NCBI RefSeq assembly: GCF_964355755.1
Contig: NC_092680.1
Span: forward strand, 3,451,001-3,515,000
Length of the DNA stretch: 64,000 nt
Source: Antedon mediterranea
Lineage: Eukaryota > Echinodermata > Crinoidea > Comatulida > Antedonidae
Direction: 5' to 3'
Position numbers and translations under genes: made by a program. Below, one piece after another: positions 12,184 through 24,685 of this stretch. The stretch's first letter is position 1, and every line of letters starts with the position of its first letter. The notes under the pieces are model-generated. The model saw only the letters and a list, made by a program, of their open reading frames with translations, was not told the DNA's origin and did not search any database.

Positions 12184-12409
12184 GTGTAGACAGAGCTTTA
12201 CACTGACCTACACTATACTTGTTTTATGAGGTATCCTACATAATGGCCAAGTGCTAAGATGCATAATATTTATCTCAGGCCTGTTGAAAACTATGTTAAT
12301 GTTCCATTCGTCATAATTATGGTAATCTATCAAAATTAGTTGTTGTTACGGCGTTATAACTGTATCATCATCACCTGATAATCACTTGGCCATTATACAC
12401 GGACTGGCT

Positions 12410-12660
12410 CACACACAAGTGTGAATCTTAACCTACCGTACCACGATAGTTTGTGTGTACTTATGTCCAACAGGACATGGTTCACACACAAATCTCTATT
12501 TTATATCTTACTTTCTACGATACACTGTTGTTAGTACCTATTGTTAGTAACTATGTCCAACAGACATGGTTCACACACAAGTCTTTATTTATTATACCGT
12601 ACCGTACCACGATACATGGTCCAGTTTGTGTGTGTACCCAATGGATAGTAACGCTTGGCA
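12410..12660. repeat. imperfect direct repeats with TTCACACACAA motifs
   Basis: ATGTCCAACAGGACATGGTT and its near copy ATGTCCAACAGACATGGTTC are each followed by CACACACAA(A/G)TCT, and the block is bracketed by CCGTACCACGATA with TTTGTGTGTAC. Two diverged copies of about 90-130 bp. Confidence 0.6.
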
Positions 12661-12782
12661 TTAACGATTTCAAAATGTAATATTTTTTACAATGGATATA
12701 TGCTACTTTTTAAAAATAAACTTCACTAATTTTAAATGAACGAATAAATCAATTTTTTCAGGTACGCATAATTACTCTTTAC

Positions 12783-13062
12783 AAATCAAGGTACTATATT
12801 GGTCAGAGTACCGTAAGCTACCTTGTCCGTGGTGCGGACAGGGTAGCTTTATAATTAATCAAGGTACTAAATTGGTGAGAGTACCATGAGCTACCCTGTC
12901 CGTGGTGCGGACAGGGTAGCTTTATAAATCAAGGTACTAAATTGGTCAGAGTACCGTAAGCTACCGGTACCCTGTCCGGCGGCGGACAGGGTAGCATTAT
13001 AAATCAAGGTACTAAATTGGTGAGAGTACCGTAAGCTACCCTGTCCGTGGTGCGGCGGACAT
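12783..13062. repeat. 73-bp tandem repeat, about 3.8 copies, each containing a strong hairpin
   Basis: Each unit has AATCAAGGTACTAAATTGGT, then AGAGTACC, then a hairpin. In the second unit (12890-12920) the arms GCTACCCTGTCCG and CGGACAGGGTAGC are a perfect 13-bp match around TGGTG. Unit periods are about 73, 70 and 75 bp; the fourth copy is cut within the hairpin. Confidence 0.9.
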
Positions 13063-15329
13063 CATTAAAGTCAAAACTCATCTTTTGCCGAACTTTATTT
13101 CTGCAGAGGTAAAAGGTATTTCTGCCAAAGGCGAGGGGCTCACCTCGAGTGCCATCGTATATCATTTTTATACTAGGATCCTATAAACCAGGTCACTTCG
13201 ACTGTCTTTCAACATTGTACTTCAGAATCGGATCTGAGAACCTAGAAACACCCTTGTACATCCGATCTCCTCCTGAGGTCCATCCTATGCATGCTGGTCA
13301 TTGTAGAACATACCTAAATGGCCAACGGGTCATATCAATACAATTTACTATTTTTTGAGAAAATATTATTTCCGTATTATGTCGTTTTGGGTCGTGTTTT
13401 CTTCCACGCTTGTCGTGTGCTAAATTCAAGTATCGTGGGTCACGACCCGTAGTGACAATAAATCGCTAGTTAACGAGCATGAGTCGTGTTAAAATCGCCG
13501 TAAGCTTTATGAGAACGTAAATCTTGAAATTAGTGCCGGTAATCAGTAAAGACCTCTGGCTCGTGCCTGTAACATGCTGTGACAATCCGTCGGATAAATC
13601 TTTTATTACCGATGTTTTAAACAGAAAATACACGTTGATCAGTGTGCGTTTCATTCGTTCAAAAGTTTAAAGTAGCGTTTCAAACGTGTTTACGTCACAT
13701 TGTCACGAGGTAGCCTGACTTTGGTTGAGCACGTTCCGCGGAGCGCGTACCTATAAATTTGAACAATTAATACATCCGTCATATGACGCAACGACGCGCC
13801 ATACAACGGATATAAAGTATAAATAATAATAATAATAGGAAAACATCATTATTACTACGGTATAATTGTTGAATTGTACACAACTGCAGCTTTAACGGGA
13901 TAGTAAAATATTGTAAAATATGACCAACAAAAAATTAACGACTTGTATCATAAAACTATGGAATTTGTGATGGGTTATGGTGTGTGGTCAAGTGACGTTT
14001 GCCCACACGCAGCAATTGACCAATGCGTAAATCAATCGCGTATTTACAGTAATAAAACGGAATGAAAAATACTGAACTGAGTTTGTAAAATGTGCGGAAT
14101 ATTCAACCATACACTTTCATGATCACTTCAGAAATTGAATTTGACCAAAAACTGGATCGAAAAAAAAAAGTTATTTACCTGAAAAAAATTAAATTTAAAG
14201 CAAAAAAAACTTCAATTGTCAGTCAGACAATGGTTTTTGGTTAAAATTGATGAGGGGTTTTGGGGCTTTTCTTTTACATAAGTGAATAACTTTATTAAAA
14301 CTGCAAAATGGCAGTATTTATTTAAAGTCTGGTTTTATTTTTATGTTTTGGGGACAATCACCCTACATCAGAAAATATGCCTATTCTTTTCAAATATACA
14401 TATTTGAGACAATATTCTGCCTTTTGGTCGAAGGCATTTATCAAATTTTCAAATAATTATGACTAATGAAACATTTTTTATTAATATTATTATGCCTGTA
14501 AAGCACCATAAATTTCGATTTAATTTCTGTATTTTATAGGCTATTGGGTTCTACGTGTTACGCTAATCAGAACGTGTCTTTTGGGGGGATTCCCCGGTAA
14601 CAATCATCTTTGAAATATTTACGCTATAGAGCCTGGGAGTAGCATGGATATCCTTTGAGCCTGGAGGGTGCATGGACAGCCTGGGGGTTGCATGGACAGC
14701 CTTTGAGCTTGGAGGTTTGGACAGCCTTTGCGCTATGCATCCTAACCTTTCGATGAGGAACAACAGATGGCGTCGTGCGCCAACCATCTGCCTCGGCGAA
14801 AACTTCCAACCCTTGGGGAAACAGGCGGATTAATATTAGGATCTGATTGGCTGATCAAAATCACATTGCTTGACGTTGCCCATAAGTTGATTTCGAGGGT
14901 TAATTCGTTCAATGAGGAACAAAATTAATCCTAGGATATAAATTGATAAGAAATAATTTTAGTTCGAACTTAGTTTCTTTTTATCAAACAATTATGAATG
15001 CATATTTCTATTATTTTGCATTAAATTTTATCTTTTTATATAGGGCTAATAGAAAGCGTTTGAAGATATCGAATGATGAATAACGAAAACACTGTAGGCA
15101 ATTCCTGCAAAATGTAGGCCTCCACTCGCTCGGTTTGAAGCATGTTTAAATCAGGCCCAGTGAATACCTTGTAAGTTCGTCGCTCTCCATAATTATTCCC
15201 AAATTTAAGCTGAATTGACTTGATTACAGAATTTTACAGTTGATATATTCAGGCCTTCAGAATTGTAAACGTTGTAAATTACTATCTAGTATACAAAAAA
15301 ATATAAACGTCTAGTTTAAGTGAACTTTA
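13063..15329. other. gene-free interval
   Basis: A mixed-composition stretch at 13060-13340 may be an old repeat; poly-A and AT-rich sequence follows, then the GCATGGACAGCC repeat at 14640. No exon was accepted. Confidence 0.5.
14640..14735. repeat. imperfect TGCATGGACAGCCTTTGAGC tandem repeat
   Basis: Four degenerate copies of a roughly 28-bp unit (GCATGGACAGCCTTTGAGCC with TGGAGGG). Overlapping open frames here are repeat artefacts. Confidence 0.7.
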
Positions 15330-15921
15330 AGCTCTGTTTACACTATGAAACTGGTTTTGACAAAAAAAATGTGATATGCCCATATATTGACATTTTCATT
15401 TCATTTCATTTCATTTATTTATTTCACTTTACAAATATATAAATATAAAGTGGAGGAGCCTAAAAGAAAGCAAAGCTTGTGGTGAATAGGCTCCTCAAAA
15501 CAAAACAAATAAAATATAAATAATATAACACAATTAGAAACTCCAAAAAAACAACAATTCAACTAATATCTTTTTTCTAACATATAAGTTTAACATGTTT
15601 AAAACTAAAAAAACAAGTAAAAAATAGATTATACAAATAATTTAAGAAATATCAAATATAGGCCTATCAATAATAAAAGAATTTGCAAAGAACCTTCAAC
15701 CAATAATAGTTTAAATTGACGTTTAAATAAAGCACAGTTATGAGATTTTTTAAGAGATAAAGGAAGAGAATTCCAGAGTTTAGGTCCAGTGTATACAAGG
15801 GTATTACAAGGGTACCGGTATTACATCATGATGATCACTACCACATTTTGACATATCGCTACCATATTTTATGGGCTTATCACATTTTTTGTCAAACTAG
15901 CTTGATAGTGTAAACAGAGCT
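15330..15921. mobile_element. family A element, copy 4, split by a LINE fragment
   Basis: The left end AGCTCTGTTTACACTATGAA and right end CTTGATAGTGTAAACAGAGC are matched inverted repeats flanked by TTTA and TTAA. The LINE fragment at 15393-15815 is inserted between the left and right halves; interior motifs (GATCACTACCACATTTTGAC) match the family. Confidence 0.75.
15393..15815 (-). mobile_element. 5'-truncated non-LTR retrotransposon (CR1/L2-like) with RT C-terminal fragment
   Basis: On the minus strand, from about 15805, the frame reads VYTGPKLWNSLPLSLKKS and then FKRQFKLLL, the classic C-terminal motif of LINE reverse transcriptase ORFs (GPxLWNSLP..LK.S....FK..LK..LL). Downstream are a hairpin made by GGAGCCTA and TAGGCTCC (GAGGAGCC...GGCTCCTC) and a tail of ATTTC repeats (GAAAT on the coding strand). 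Only about 420 bp remain, so the copy is dead on arrival: no catalytic RT or endonuclease region is present. Confidence 0.8.
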
Positions 15922-15939
15922 TAATTAGAGTTTATTTTT

Positions 15940-16020
15940 TTCTAAAAATAGATTTGAACCATGGATGAGAGTGTAGTGTTCAATCTACCAGCCAGACGAT
16001 CAGACCACGGACCGATTTTG
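15940..16020 (-). mobile_element. possible tRNA-derived SINE remnant
   Basis: On the minus strand GGTCTGATCGTCTGGCTGGT resembles a pol III A-box region, followed about 30 nt later by GGTTCAAATCT, a B-box match. Stems do not pair as in a tRNA gene, so a SINE head or decayed tRNA is more likely. It lies just outside family A copy 4. Confidence 0.3.
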
Positions 16021-18189
16021 CTGAGTGGAGGAAGGTTCAGGTTCAGTTACATAGGGTTTAGCTTGATTATGTTACTTTTAGGCATAGGCCTATAAAGATG
16101 ACTTCGCGAATACTTATTTGTATCTAATATTATTATTTCGCCATGAGCGTTATTTTGTCAATACGTCACATGGTTGACGCGCTCGTCGTGAAATATAGGG
16201 TTTGAAATGCGCGCGTCAAACTCTCTGCCGGTGTTAAACCTGGTCATTTTTGCAGGTTTACTAGAGTGTAGGCTTTACTGACGAGTTTCGATCGATAGCC
16301 GATAACCCGCCCCAGTCATATTCTCCTCGTCTCATCAAGAATTTCCGGAATTCATCGCTAAGATTGTGAGTTATGTCAACCTGCAAATCGTCACTTCGTT
16401 GCCCTTTTTTAAAATTATGTATTGTTTACGCTAGTAATTTCCTTGTCTGTTACCTTACACTATGGCCGTGAGCCTGGCTTAATGATAATCTTCCACCAGA
16501 AAGATCAATGAAGTATCGGCTAGATAAAATAGGATCCCTCCTCGAGAAGTAAACGACGAGCAATTTGTTTGTGAAACAAAATAATGTCCAAATGACTTAT
16601 AATGAGAGATAATTAATCTTAAATGCTAACACAACTTTTAGCGGATAAAGAAACAAGCATGTTTAAGGTTAGAGTTATTTCTACAATTCCTATGTAATCT
16701 ATACGACCTCATTACAACGATATTTAAATAAAACAATTATCTAAGGATGACGCGTGTGACGTAACGCAGAGACAATAGTGAGCGTATCATTACAGAGAAT
16801 GAATCTTTTAATATTCAGATGAAAGAACAAATGAATCGACTGCATCAACCAGGACTATATTAATAGGCCTAATAAACTACGGTGTACTAATGTTTTATTT
16901 CTTTAAGGTATGGTGCGCTTTGGAAATAAGGGAAAGAACAGTTTGATATGAAATACATTCTTTTTAAAAAGGATTAAAGCTTTCTCTAATACTATCAATG
17001 TGTTTTTATTGTAGGCCTTTACGTCTATTAATTGCCTAAGAAAGTATAAGCTACGAAACATCAACGACTTTAATCTATAGATAGGCCTAAATGTCGCCCT
17101 AATATTATTCATACTTTCAACAAATATTTGCAGAATGAGCCTACGTTATCTGCGTAATTTAACTAGTTCTTTTAAAAGTAAATATTAATCAAACTCTACA
17201 ACAGATTGACCACTTTCCTTTATTAGCATTAATAAAAATAGTAACAGTACGGTATAATTAATATTAACAAATAATAATATACAGTGAAGTTTTCCCTATA
17301 CCGGTAGTTTAACCACCAGTATTCTAAACATATGTTAATTCACAACATTCTAGCGAATACAAATAGAATACTTGATACCAGCTGTCTGTTTGCTTGTACC
17401 ATGTAGATGAGTGGGAAGAACCGCACCTTTTTGTGAGTAGCTTGAGTATCATTTGTTTTCTTATCTTGCTTATCGTTTCAATACTCATCAAATCTTACTA
17501 GAAACGTGTGCCTGAAAGGCGATATGAAGCAATCAATGCGACAAGAACAAACTGAGCACAATTTGATGTGTTTGTTTTACGCAGGTAAAACATGCTATAC
17601 GATTAGACGAGTAGTATTTGATTCCATGCGTACAAGTTGCAACAATTCGCGCGTCAAATCTACCGGTAATTGATATCAGACGGTATATTGCATTTTGAAC
17701 GACAACACATCTTCTATTCAAGAACTATATAGTTACTTGTTTGCCGTGGTTTTTGATGTGTCAATGTGTCACTTTAATTATATATATATAAAGTTTGTTT
17801 TGTATGATAATTGATAGCGATTGTACGTATAAACTGAAATCGAAAAAAACCCTTCCCAATTCTACAAAGTTTAGGCCTATCTGCGTATAAACATTATAGA
17901 AATTCGATTGTTGCCGGAATGTACTCATTCGTCCTGTAAAGTGTACAGATGAGTCGTAGCTTACCGTACTTGTTATAAATGGAACAAATGGATAATGCAT
18001 TAATTTACCATTTTGAAAATCAGCTCAATTATTGTATATAAATATTCCTGCCTGGGGCCCAAATTGAAACAAGGATTTATCAACACACCAAGACCTTATA
18101 CCATAAATACCCCATTACCATCACACCACAGCAGCAAAGCCACCAATAAATACCATAATCATACCACTACTATTATCCTAATTACCACT
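16021..18189. other. gene-free interval
   Basis: AT-rich with a GC-richer patch at 16150-16400 and several TAGGCCTA palindromes. No protein recognised. Confidence 0.5.
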
Positions 18190-18512
18190 ATTCACGGTTA
18201 GCGGTACGTCCACACCACAACCACCAGCATCCAACAACCACTAACCACTAACCACCAACCAAACACCCAACACCCAACACCCAACACCCAACACCCAACC
18301 ACCACCCACCACCCACCACCACTACCACTACCAACCACAACCACCAAGACCAACCACAACCACTAACACCAACCACAACCACCAACCACCAACCACAACC
18401 ACCAACACCAACCACCAACCACAACCACAACCACCAACCACCAACCACCAACCACCAACACCAACCACCAACCACAACCACCAACCACAACCACCACCAC
18501 CACCACCACAAA
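18190..18512. repeat. CCA/ACC-rich low-complexity tract
   Basis: Irregular CCAACCACAA, CACCCAA and CCACCAC repeats extend over about 320 bp with almost no G on the plus strand. The Trp/Val/Gly-rich open frame on the minus strand is a by-product. Confidence 0.95.
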
Positions 18513-21054
18513 TACTACCACTATTCCGTCATCATCAATAAATTCACCGCTGATGATAAACAGTGACTGTCTGATATTTCCTCCGTGTCTCTAGGCTCAC
18601 TTCAACTATTAAAACAAGTTTAGCTGTGGTTAATATTGTTGTATTCCATGTATTTCAAGTTCTGTCGTGCTATTTAGGTCAGTTTTAGTGGTGGTTAGGT
18701 GGGGGAATGAGGCCATTTATATAGCCACCCTCGTTACGTTCCAAAAACAACTTTTACATGAGTAGGCCTACACATCCCCTGTGACCCACATCAACAGCAA
18801 ACTTACCCTAATTCTTCAAGGTACACGCGTTTAACGCATTGTTAAACGCGTCGCATGGTTTGAAGTAGGATGAAGCTCTACTTACAAACGATAATGAGGA
18901 AAATTGTAATGTTTTCTTGATTGCCTTAAAGCATTTTGCAACACATAATATTGTATTCCTTTTATTTGTTCAATCAAAATGACAAAAAAGTTATCAACAT
19001 GTCGCAGATGACAGATAAAGGAGAAAAAAAGTGTTCCTCCTTTTGACAAAATGGGACCATCTGCCGTTTATTGTAATCACTCGGCCATTAGAATTAAATT
19101 TAAACATCAATAAAAAATTACTGACAATATCAAAACAAAGAAAATAACAAGGTTAATTCATATGAATGACGTAAACTTGACTATCATAATAAATAATCGA
19201 TAACTGTGAATTTGAAATTAGGATGAAAAATAACCGGCAACATACACAAATTAGAGAAATAGGTTAAGTCCTAATTATTGCTGCAGTTTAAAATGAACCA
19301 ATGATTTGGATAAAAGAGTGTGAGCATAAAAGAGTGAATATATCTAGGCCTGAGTTAACAGGTGCTGAGGGGGACGAGACGAGCGATTCCCTGTGGCATT
19401 CCGTCGACGTGTAGCTGCAGTGTAGAAGCGGTCGCGAGATACTCATCCCCTGAGACAACTATACCACAGAACATCATAACGTAATATAATAGACTTTTGT
19501 TTAGAATAAGTTGATAAATGTAGGCCTAATGTTTTTATGGTTCACTAAGCCTATTGAAGCTCTTGTAAAAGCGTATAATCTGCTTTGATTTAAGTTACAT
19601 CATTTATGATTTCTTTTTTTTCGCTAATATTTATCTTCGTAATTATTAATTGTTATTAACTGTTTCTTATACATTATTATAATGTGCAAAATGCTTCCAT
19701 TTTGGTTACATATTAGGCCTATTTGAATAAATTAAGTATAATACCTATGCAATTCATTTTGTTTCGAAATGATTTTAAGTCTTTGTGATCCAAATTAGCC
19801 TACTTACGTTGGAACATCAATGATATGCTATAAGATATAAATTTTATATTATTATAATATAATATTTAGTACATATGCATATACAGTAGTACAAAGTTAA
19901 TTAAATTTAAATTTAAAAGTTTGTGTGGAGGTATCAACTACAGTTCTTTTAAACATGACATTTAACATGACATTGTAATCAAGGCGTTTCTGGCACCGCC
20001 GCTGTCACCCTAAACAAAATGTTGGTCTAATAACCGTCTTTCTGGGGTAACAATCCAATTCGGCAACTATAATTAAGTATAAATAATACCTTAGTTAATT
20101 TTAACTAATTTAATAGCCGACGTAAGAGGACGTGTTTAACATATACTTATCTAAACAATAAAAACAATTAGCAGTTTTTTCTCTTGGTATTTAGCGATCA
20201 CTATATCTGTGGTATTGATATTATGATTCTTAATAGGAGATAATCTCTCGGATACCTTTGTCGGTGTGTTTGTCTCACAGTCCAGATGAAGGCCCTGGCT
20301 CTGCTTACCGATTTCAATAGCCCTGTTCGTTTTCAATAGGCTAGCTAATTGCGGTATTTAATACGTATAACAGTTGAGAATGAAATGAGAATACGGACGG
20401 CCTCTTTATAGGATAACAATTCTACAAGTATTATTGATTTAATTGTTCGCGTTTTACTACGCGGCAGTTCTATCAGGATGCGGCAGTTCTATCAGAATGC
20501 GGCAGTTCTATCAGAATGCGGCAGTTCTATCAGGATGCGGCAGTTCTATCAGGATGCTGTATTTCAAAATGTTAATTCATTCTATAAAAACCCCAACGAC
20601 TAAATTACAACATGAAGTCACATGATTGAGAAGTTTAAAAGTTTTAATGTAGGTCATTTTAATTGAATGTTGGTTTCGTTCTCTACCGCAGTTCTCGTTT
20701 AACAAGACCTAAAGATAGCCCTATATTTATATTGTCAAATTTATTCTACCGCACTTACTGCAGTAAGTACATTTTTTTACTGCAGTAATACATACCGGTA
20801 GTTTAGTTCGTTTCAATTTTATCAATCAAGTTTATTAGGTATAGTCACTCAATCAATGCTTACCCAACCAAACTTGCTAATAATTGCAAACAACTTAAAG
20901 CTATAAAATAGTTACTGCAGTAACTTCAGTAAAATGTAGGCTCTATTATTACATCTGTTAAAACCACCTTAACAAGCACGAATGTGCAATACTCGGGGGT
21001 ACAGCGAAAGAAGCTGTATACAGACGTATACAGTTATAGAAAGTAAAGAAAAAT
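18513..21054. other. gene-free interval with a 19-bp array
   Basis: AT-rich; holds the 19-bp array (20461) and CTGCAGTAA-type motifs around 20755-20935. No gene seen. Confidence 0.5.
20461..20555. repeat. 19-bp tandem repeat, 5 copies
   Basis: The unit is GCGGCAGTTCTATCAGGAT with a single A/G variant in two copies; exact period 19. Confidence 0.95.
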
Positions 21055-21126
21055 AGGTTTCGCCAGGGCTCGAACCGGGACCTTCTGCGTGTTAAGCAGA
21101 CTTGACAACCACTACACTACGAAACC
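21055..21126 (-). tRNA. tRNA-Val (AAC)-like gene
   Basis: The minus strand folds as a tRNA of 71 nt plus discriminator. The acceptor stem GGTTTCG/CGAAACC is fully paired, the D-region carries the A-box GTGTAGTGG, the anticodon arm TCTGC-TTAACAC-GCAGA is perfectly paired with anticodon AAC (Val), and the T-loop TTCGAGC supplies the B-box. Mismatches are visible at the D-stem closing pair and once in the T stem (C opposite T), and the variable loop is one base short. A run of five T follows the 3' end, suiting RNA polymerase III termination. It may be functional or a young pseudogene. Confidence 0.65.
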
Positions 21127-21338
21127 TCTTACATTAAAAATGTGGGTTACAGAAAGTTTTTTAATCCATTTAAATTACAAATAAATGGTAATAAGCACAA
21201 AGCAAAATAAACATGTGTAAAAGTGATAATTACCGATTACACAAAATAAGTATTTTAAAAAATAATAAAAATAAGATATACTCTGTATAATTATCATATT
21301 GCGTATACAGTACTTTTCACCATAAAGTTAAAAAAAAA

Positions 21339-21410
21339 GGTTTCGTCCGGGCTCGAACCAGGTACCTTCTGCGTGTTAAGCAAACGTGATAACCACTACG
21401 CCAAGAATCC
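21339..21410 (-). tRNA. second tRNA-Val (AAC)-like copy, probably degenerate
   Basis: This 72-nt sequence on the same strand, about 210 bp from the first copy, keeps the A-box (GCGTAGTGG), an anticodon arm with loop TTAACAC (AAC) and one G-T pair, and the B-box loop TTCGAGC. The acceptor stem GGATTCT/CGAAACC has two mismatches and the T stem one, so a pseudogene is likely. Eight T follow the 3' end. Flanking sequence is not shared with the first copy, which argues against a SINE unit and for two separate tRNA-type copies. Confidence 0.5.
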
Positions 21411-23920
21411 GCATATAACCATATAACTACATAACGCTGTGGTGTGTGTCACACATTGTGGCTTCTTAATTAAACAAATTAATTAACAAAAAATTAAAAA
21501 TCCGGCTCTATAGCTTTGAGGACATGTCCCTGTAGTATGTTAATGCCAAATCCCAGCTCAATACTATAACGAATAAGGGAGGAGTAGTACTTTAAAAATC
21601 GCACTTTTTACTCAATAGTGTCTAGATGGAGGAAGAGGAGAAAATGAGTAAGTCCTAGACTCGGGTACCCCGAGTAAAAATTGTAATAGAAGCATGTGCA
21701 TTTCGTGGTAGGCTATACCATTATCAGAAATTGAAACATTAGTAAGTCTGAATTTTAATTTTGTGTAACTATTATTTAAGTACTTTTTTGGATAAAGATT
21801 TTTGACAAAAGCGCGTTCAATTTAGGATTGTTTTGTTATATTCTACGTATAGTCCTATTTCTGTATCAGATTACCATTACCATATTAACTACAGGCAATG
21901 TGTATATTTTCTTTCTGTTTGGTTATTTTTTATTTTACCTTGGCACATATTCGACCATAGGCCTAAATTAGATATTTAAAACAGTAGATACTTGAAATGA
22001 GAAAACATATCAGTGTGATAGTCTAATGATACGATTACTGTCTGTAGCCAAGCTTTTGTTACTCGTCATTATCATGATAAATACATTGCTTTTGTAACGA
22101 AAGTACTAATTGATTAATTAGTTACGGTAATCCCGGGGTTAATCCGTTCTTTATTTCGCAAAAGGTGTCCAAGCTATGACTATAGCTAGGCCTAATGAAC
22201 GCACTTTGATCATGGAGAACCACCGGGAGAAACACACTTTGATCTACCGGTTTCTAGTCGCATACAACCACCCCACAAAGGTAGCAACACGCTTCGAACT
22301 CTCGAGATCGGCATGTGGTCATTTACATAGGCCAGCCACGATAACAAAAACTTCATGTTGTGATGACGTAACAACAGTGTACGCATGTCAGACACGCGTC
22401 TTATTTTAAGTGCTATAATTATTTTTTTCTTTCAAATCTTTTAAAATCCTGACGTTTAATTTGTTTCCAAATTACCCTGCCCTTGAAACCGTGAACGATT
22501 GTCGTCTTTGTGATTAAAATCCGAATAATATAAACTAATTATCTGTTTCTACGTCGTATTCAAAAGTATCCTATGATTACGATTTTTTCAAGAATGAAAC
22601 CGTAGGTCAGTAATCGTCGCAGGCGAGAAAATAGCGTGCAGCGCGCGCTAAGCGTGTCCCGGACATCAGACTGCCCATCCTAATCCGATAATCTGTATTG
22701 GTCAATCTGTGCGCTATAAGATTTGACAAGAAAATGGACAAAGGTTAGTTATTATGAGACATAGAACTGATTTTGAATGAAAAGTAGTGTTTTATAGGCC
22801 TACTTATATCATGGACATCTCAACTTATTTCTCCATGTTTGTTTTGAGCGCAATTACATGAAAGTAGGTCTCTATGGCGAGTGAACAACCATCAAACCTC
22901 CACAACATACCATGCGCGATTGAATTCAAAAGAAAAAAGTGCAATTATTAATTTGCTACCGTATTTTAACAATGGTGCATGTTCGTTCCACTTTTAACAA
23001 ATTTCACAACAATCTACGCATTACAAAATGTCCTAGCCCAAAAGGTATGGCGCCTTTTTATCACTGGGTGGGACAGAGAATAAGGATTTGGAGACATGAC
23101 TTTCCAATGTACAGTATAACACTAGAAAAAAACATTATGAATAAAACTTTTGAAATTTAAAAAAATATAGATTAAATTCAACTTTTTGTTTAAAGGCCTA
23201 CATTAATAAAAAAGAAGTTTTATCCTAATTATTACAGAAATGATGATAACGATAAGAAAATATAGATTAAATGCAACTTTTTGTTTAAAGGCCTACATTA
23301 ATGAAAAAAGAAGTTTTATCCAAATTATCCAGAAATGATGATAACGATAATGTTAATTGTGCTGCTGATTGCGAATATGCAAGGTAAGTGATGATGATGA
23401 TGATAAGTGACGTCATAGATGATGATGGGCGTACGCGTATATCTCGAAACAAACATACGCGTGAGTCACAAACGAAGATGGTGGTATAAGATACGTACGT
23501 AAAAGCAAATGCTCAGAACCTGGAATACGATACACTGACTGGCTTTGTTTATCGTCGTCTTCTAGAAACTATACGCCGGGTTGGATTAATCATAGCTATC
23601 CAACATGCGGAAATTTAATCGAATTCTTCGGCAATTAAGATGATATTAACACGCTAGAATATTACCTGAACACAATCCGAATCAATGTAGCGTCTAAATA
23701 GGAAAGAACTTCATTAGTAACAGAATGGTGAAGAAACGGATTTCTTCTTCCATATTGATTCGAATTCTCGGTGCTGCAATAAATGTGGGTTTTAGAAACA
23801 CAGCCGCCGTGTGTAGAATAATGTGACGTCATGTGTTTTTAGGTGATTGTGAGATTATGCGTATAATTTCACACTATTTTATATCATTAAAAATAGATCA
23901 TTGGCCTGCTGTATTTATAA
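21411..23920. other. gene-free interval
   Basis: Contains the 95-bp duplication (23162-23350), GATGATGATGATAA microsatellite (23392) and a GC-rich island near 22620-22700 (GCGTGCAGCGCGCGC). No supported gene. Confidence 0.5.
23162..23350. repeat. 95-bp tandem duplication
   Basis: Two copies of AAAATATAGATTAAATnCAA ... GATGATAACGATAA, each containing AAAGGCCTACATTAAT. They differ at only a few positions. Confidence 0.9.
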
Positions 23921-24089
23921 AGCTCTGACTACACTATCAAACTAGTTTGACAACAAAGGTGTCCAAATGGTGATATGCACAAATATGGTATAGTAATATG
24001 CACAAATATGGTAGTGATATGACATCTTCGGGTCCATATGGTCACATCACATTTTGTTGTCACATAAAGTTTGATAGTGTGACATGGCT
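23921..24089. mobile_element. family A element, copy 5
   Basis: The left end AGCTCTGACTACACTATCAA and the right end AGTTTGATAGTGTGACATGG are inverted repeats; the interior has two CACAAATATGGTA repeats and GTCCATATGGTCACATCACA. It is about 169 bp and non-coding. Confidence 0.75.
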
Positions 24090-24685
24090 TAAGTCAAACA
24101 ACAAATAACAAACAAACAGAATAAATAGAGTTGGGAAAATAGTCTTTTTTAATTGGAAATTAGTCCTTGATTCCCGATATTGAACGAATTGTCTCTTCTT
24201 GTCTTGACATTTTTGGTAAACATGTATATTAAAATATGTACAGGCCCCGCCTACGATACCATATTCACAAATAGCGATGTGTAGGCCTACAATTCGATTA
24301 TGATCGATTTCATCCAATTTATCTTATAAGGAAGCAGATTATTGTTAAAAAACACAACAATTATATGTAATCGTCTTACTACTAATCCCGTTATAATAAA
24401 TCAGCTTTGATACGAATCCATAAACAACTTGGGTTTTATATCTGAAACATGAACACAAACTGGATTGTATAATTTCACAGTACAGTATATAGTTATTGCA
24501 CACAAGTATAAATATCGTATAATATCAATTACATGTATTGTATCTAAATGCCAGAATATCTACTGACTAATTTCAGATTGAATAAAAAAAAGGGTAACTT
24601 TTAAATAAAGAGAATTAAAGAAAGCATTTTCAGCATTGTCATTAATTGTTTTGTGCATTGTATCATTGCTTTCCGTTTCTTCCAA

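Larger units (their letters stand above)
10478..12196. mobile_element. family A element, copy 3, expanded by two nested insertions
   Basis: The outer ends are AGCTCTGTCTACACTATCAA at 10478 and TAGTGTAGACAGAGCT at 12196, the best-preserved terminal inverted repeats in the window. The element is about 1.7 kb instead of about 160-240 bp because a T-rich segment (about 10528-11907) and a LINE 3' fragment (12008-12183) interrupt it. The interior right part retains two CCATATTTGG boxes. Confidence 0.75.

Noticed and set aside
18248-18511. Trp/Val/Gly-rich 87-codon frame
   Set aside because: Complement of a CCA-rich simple-sequence tract.
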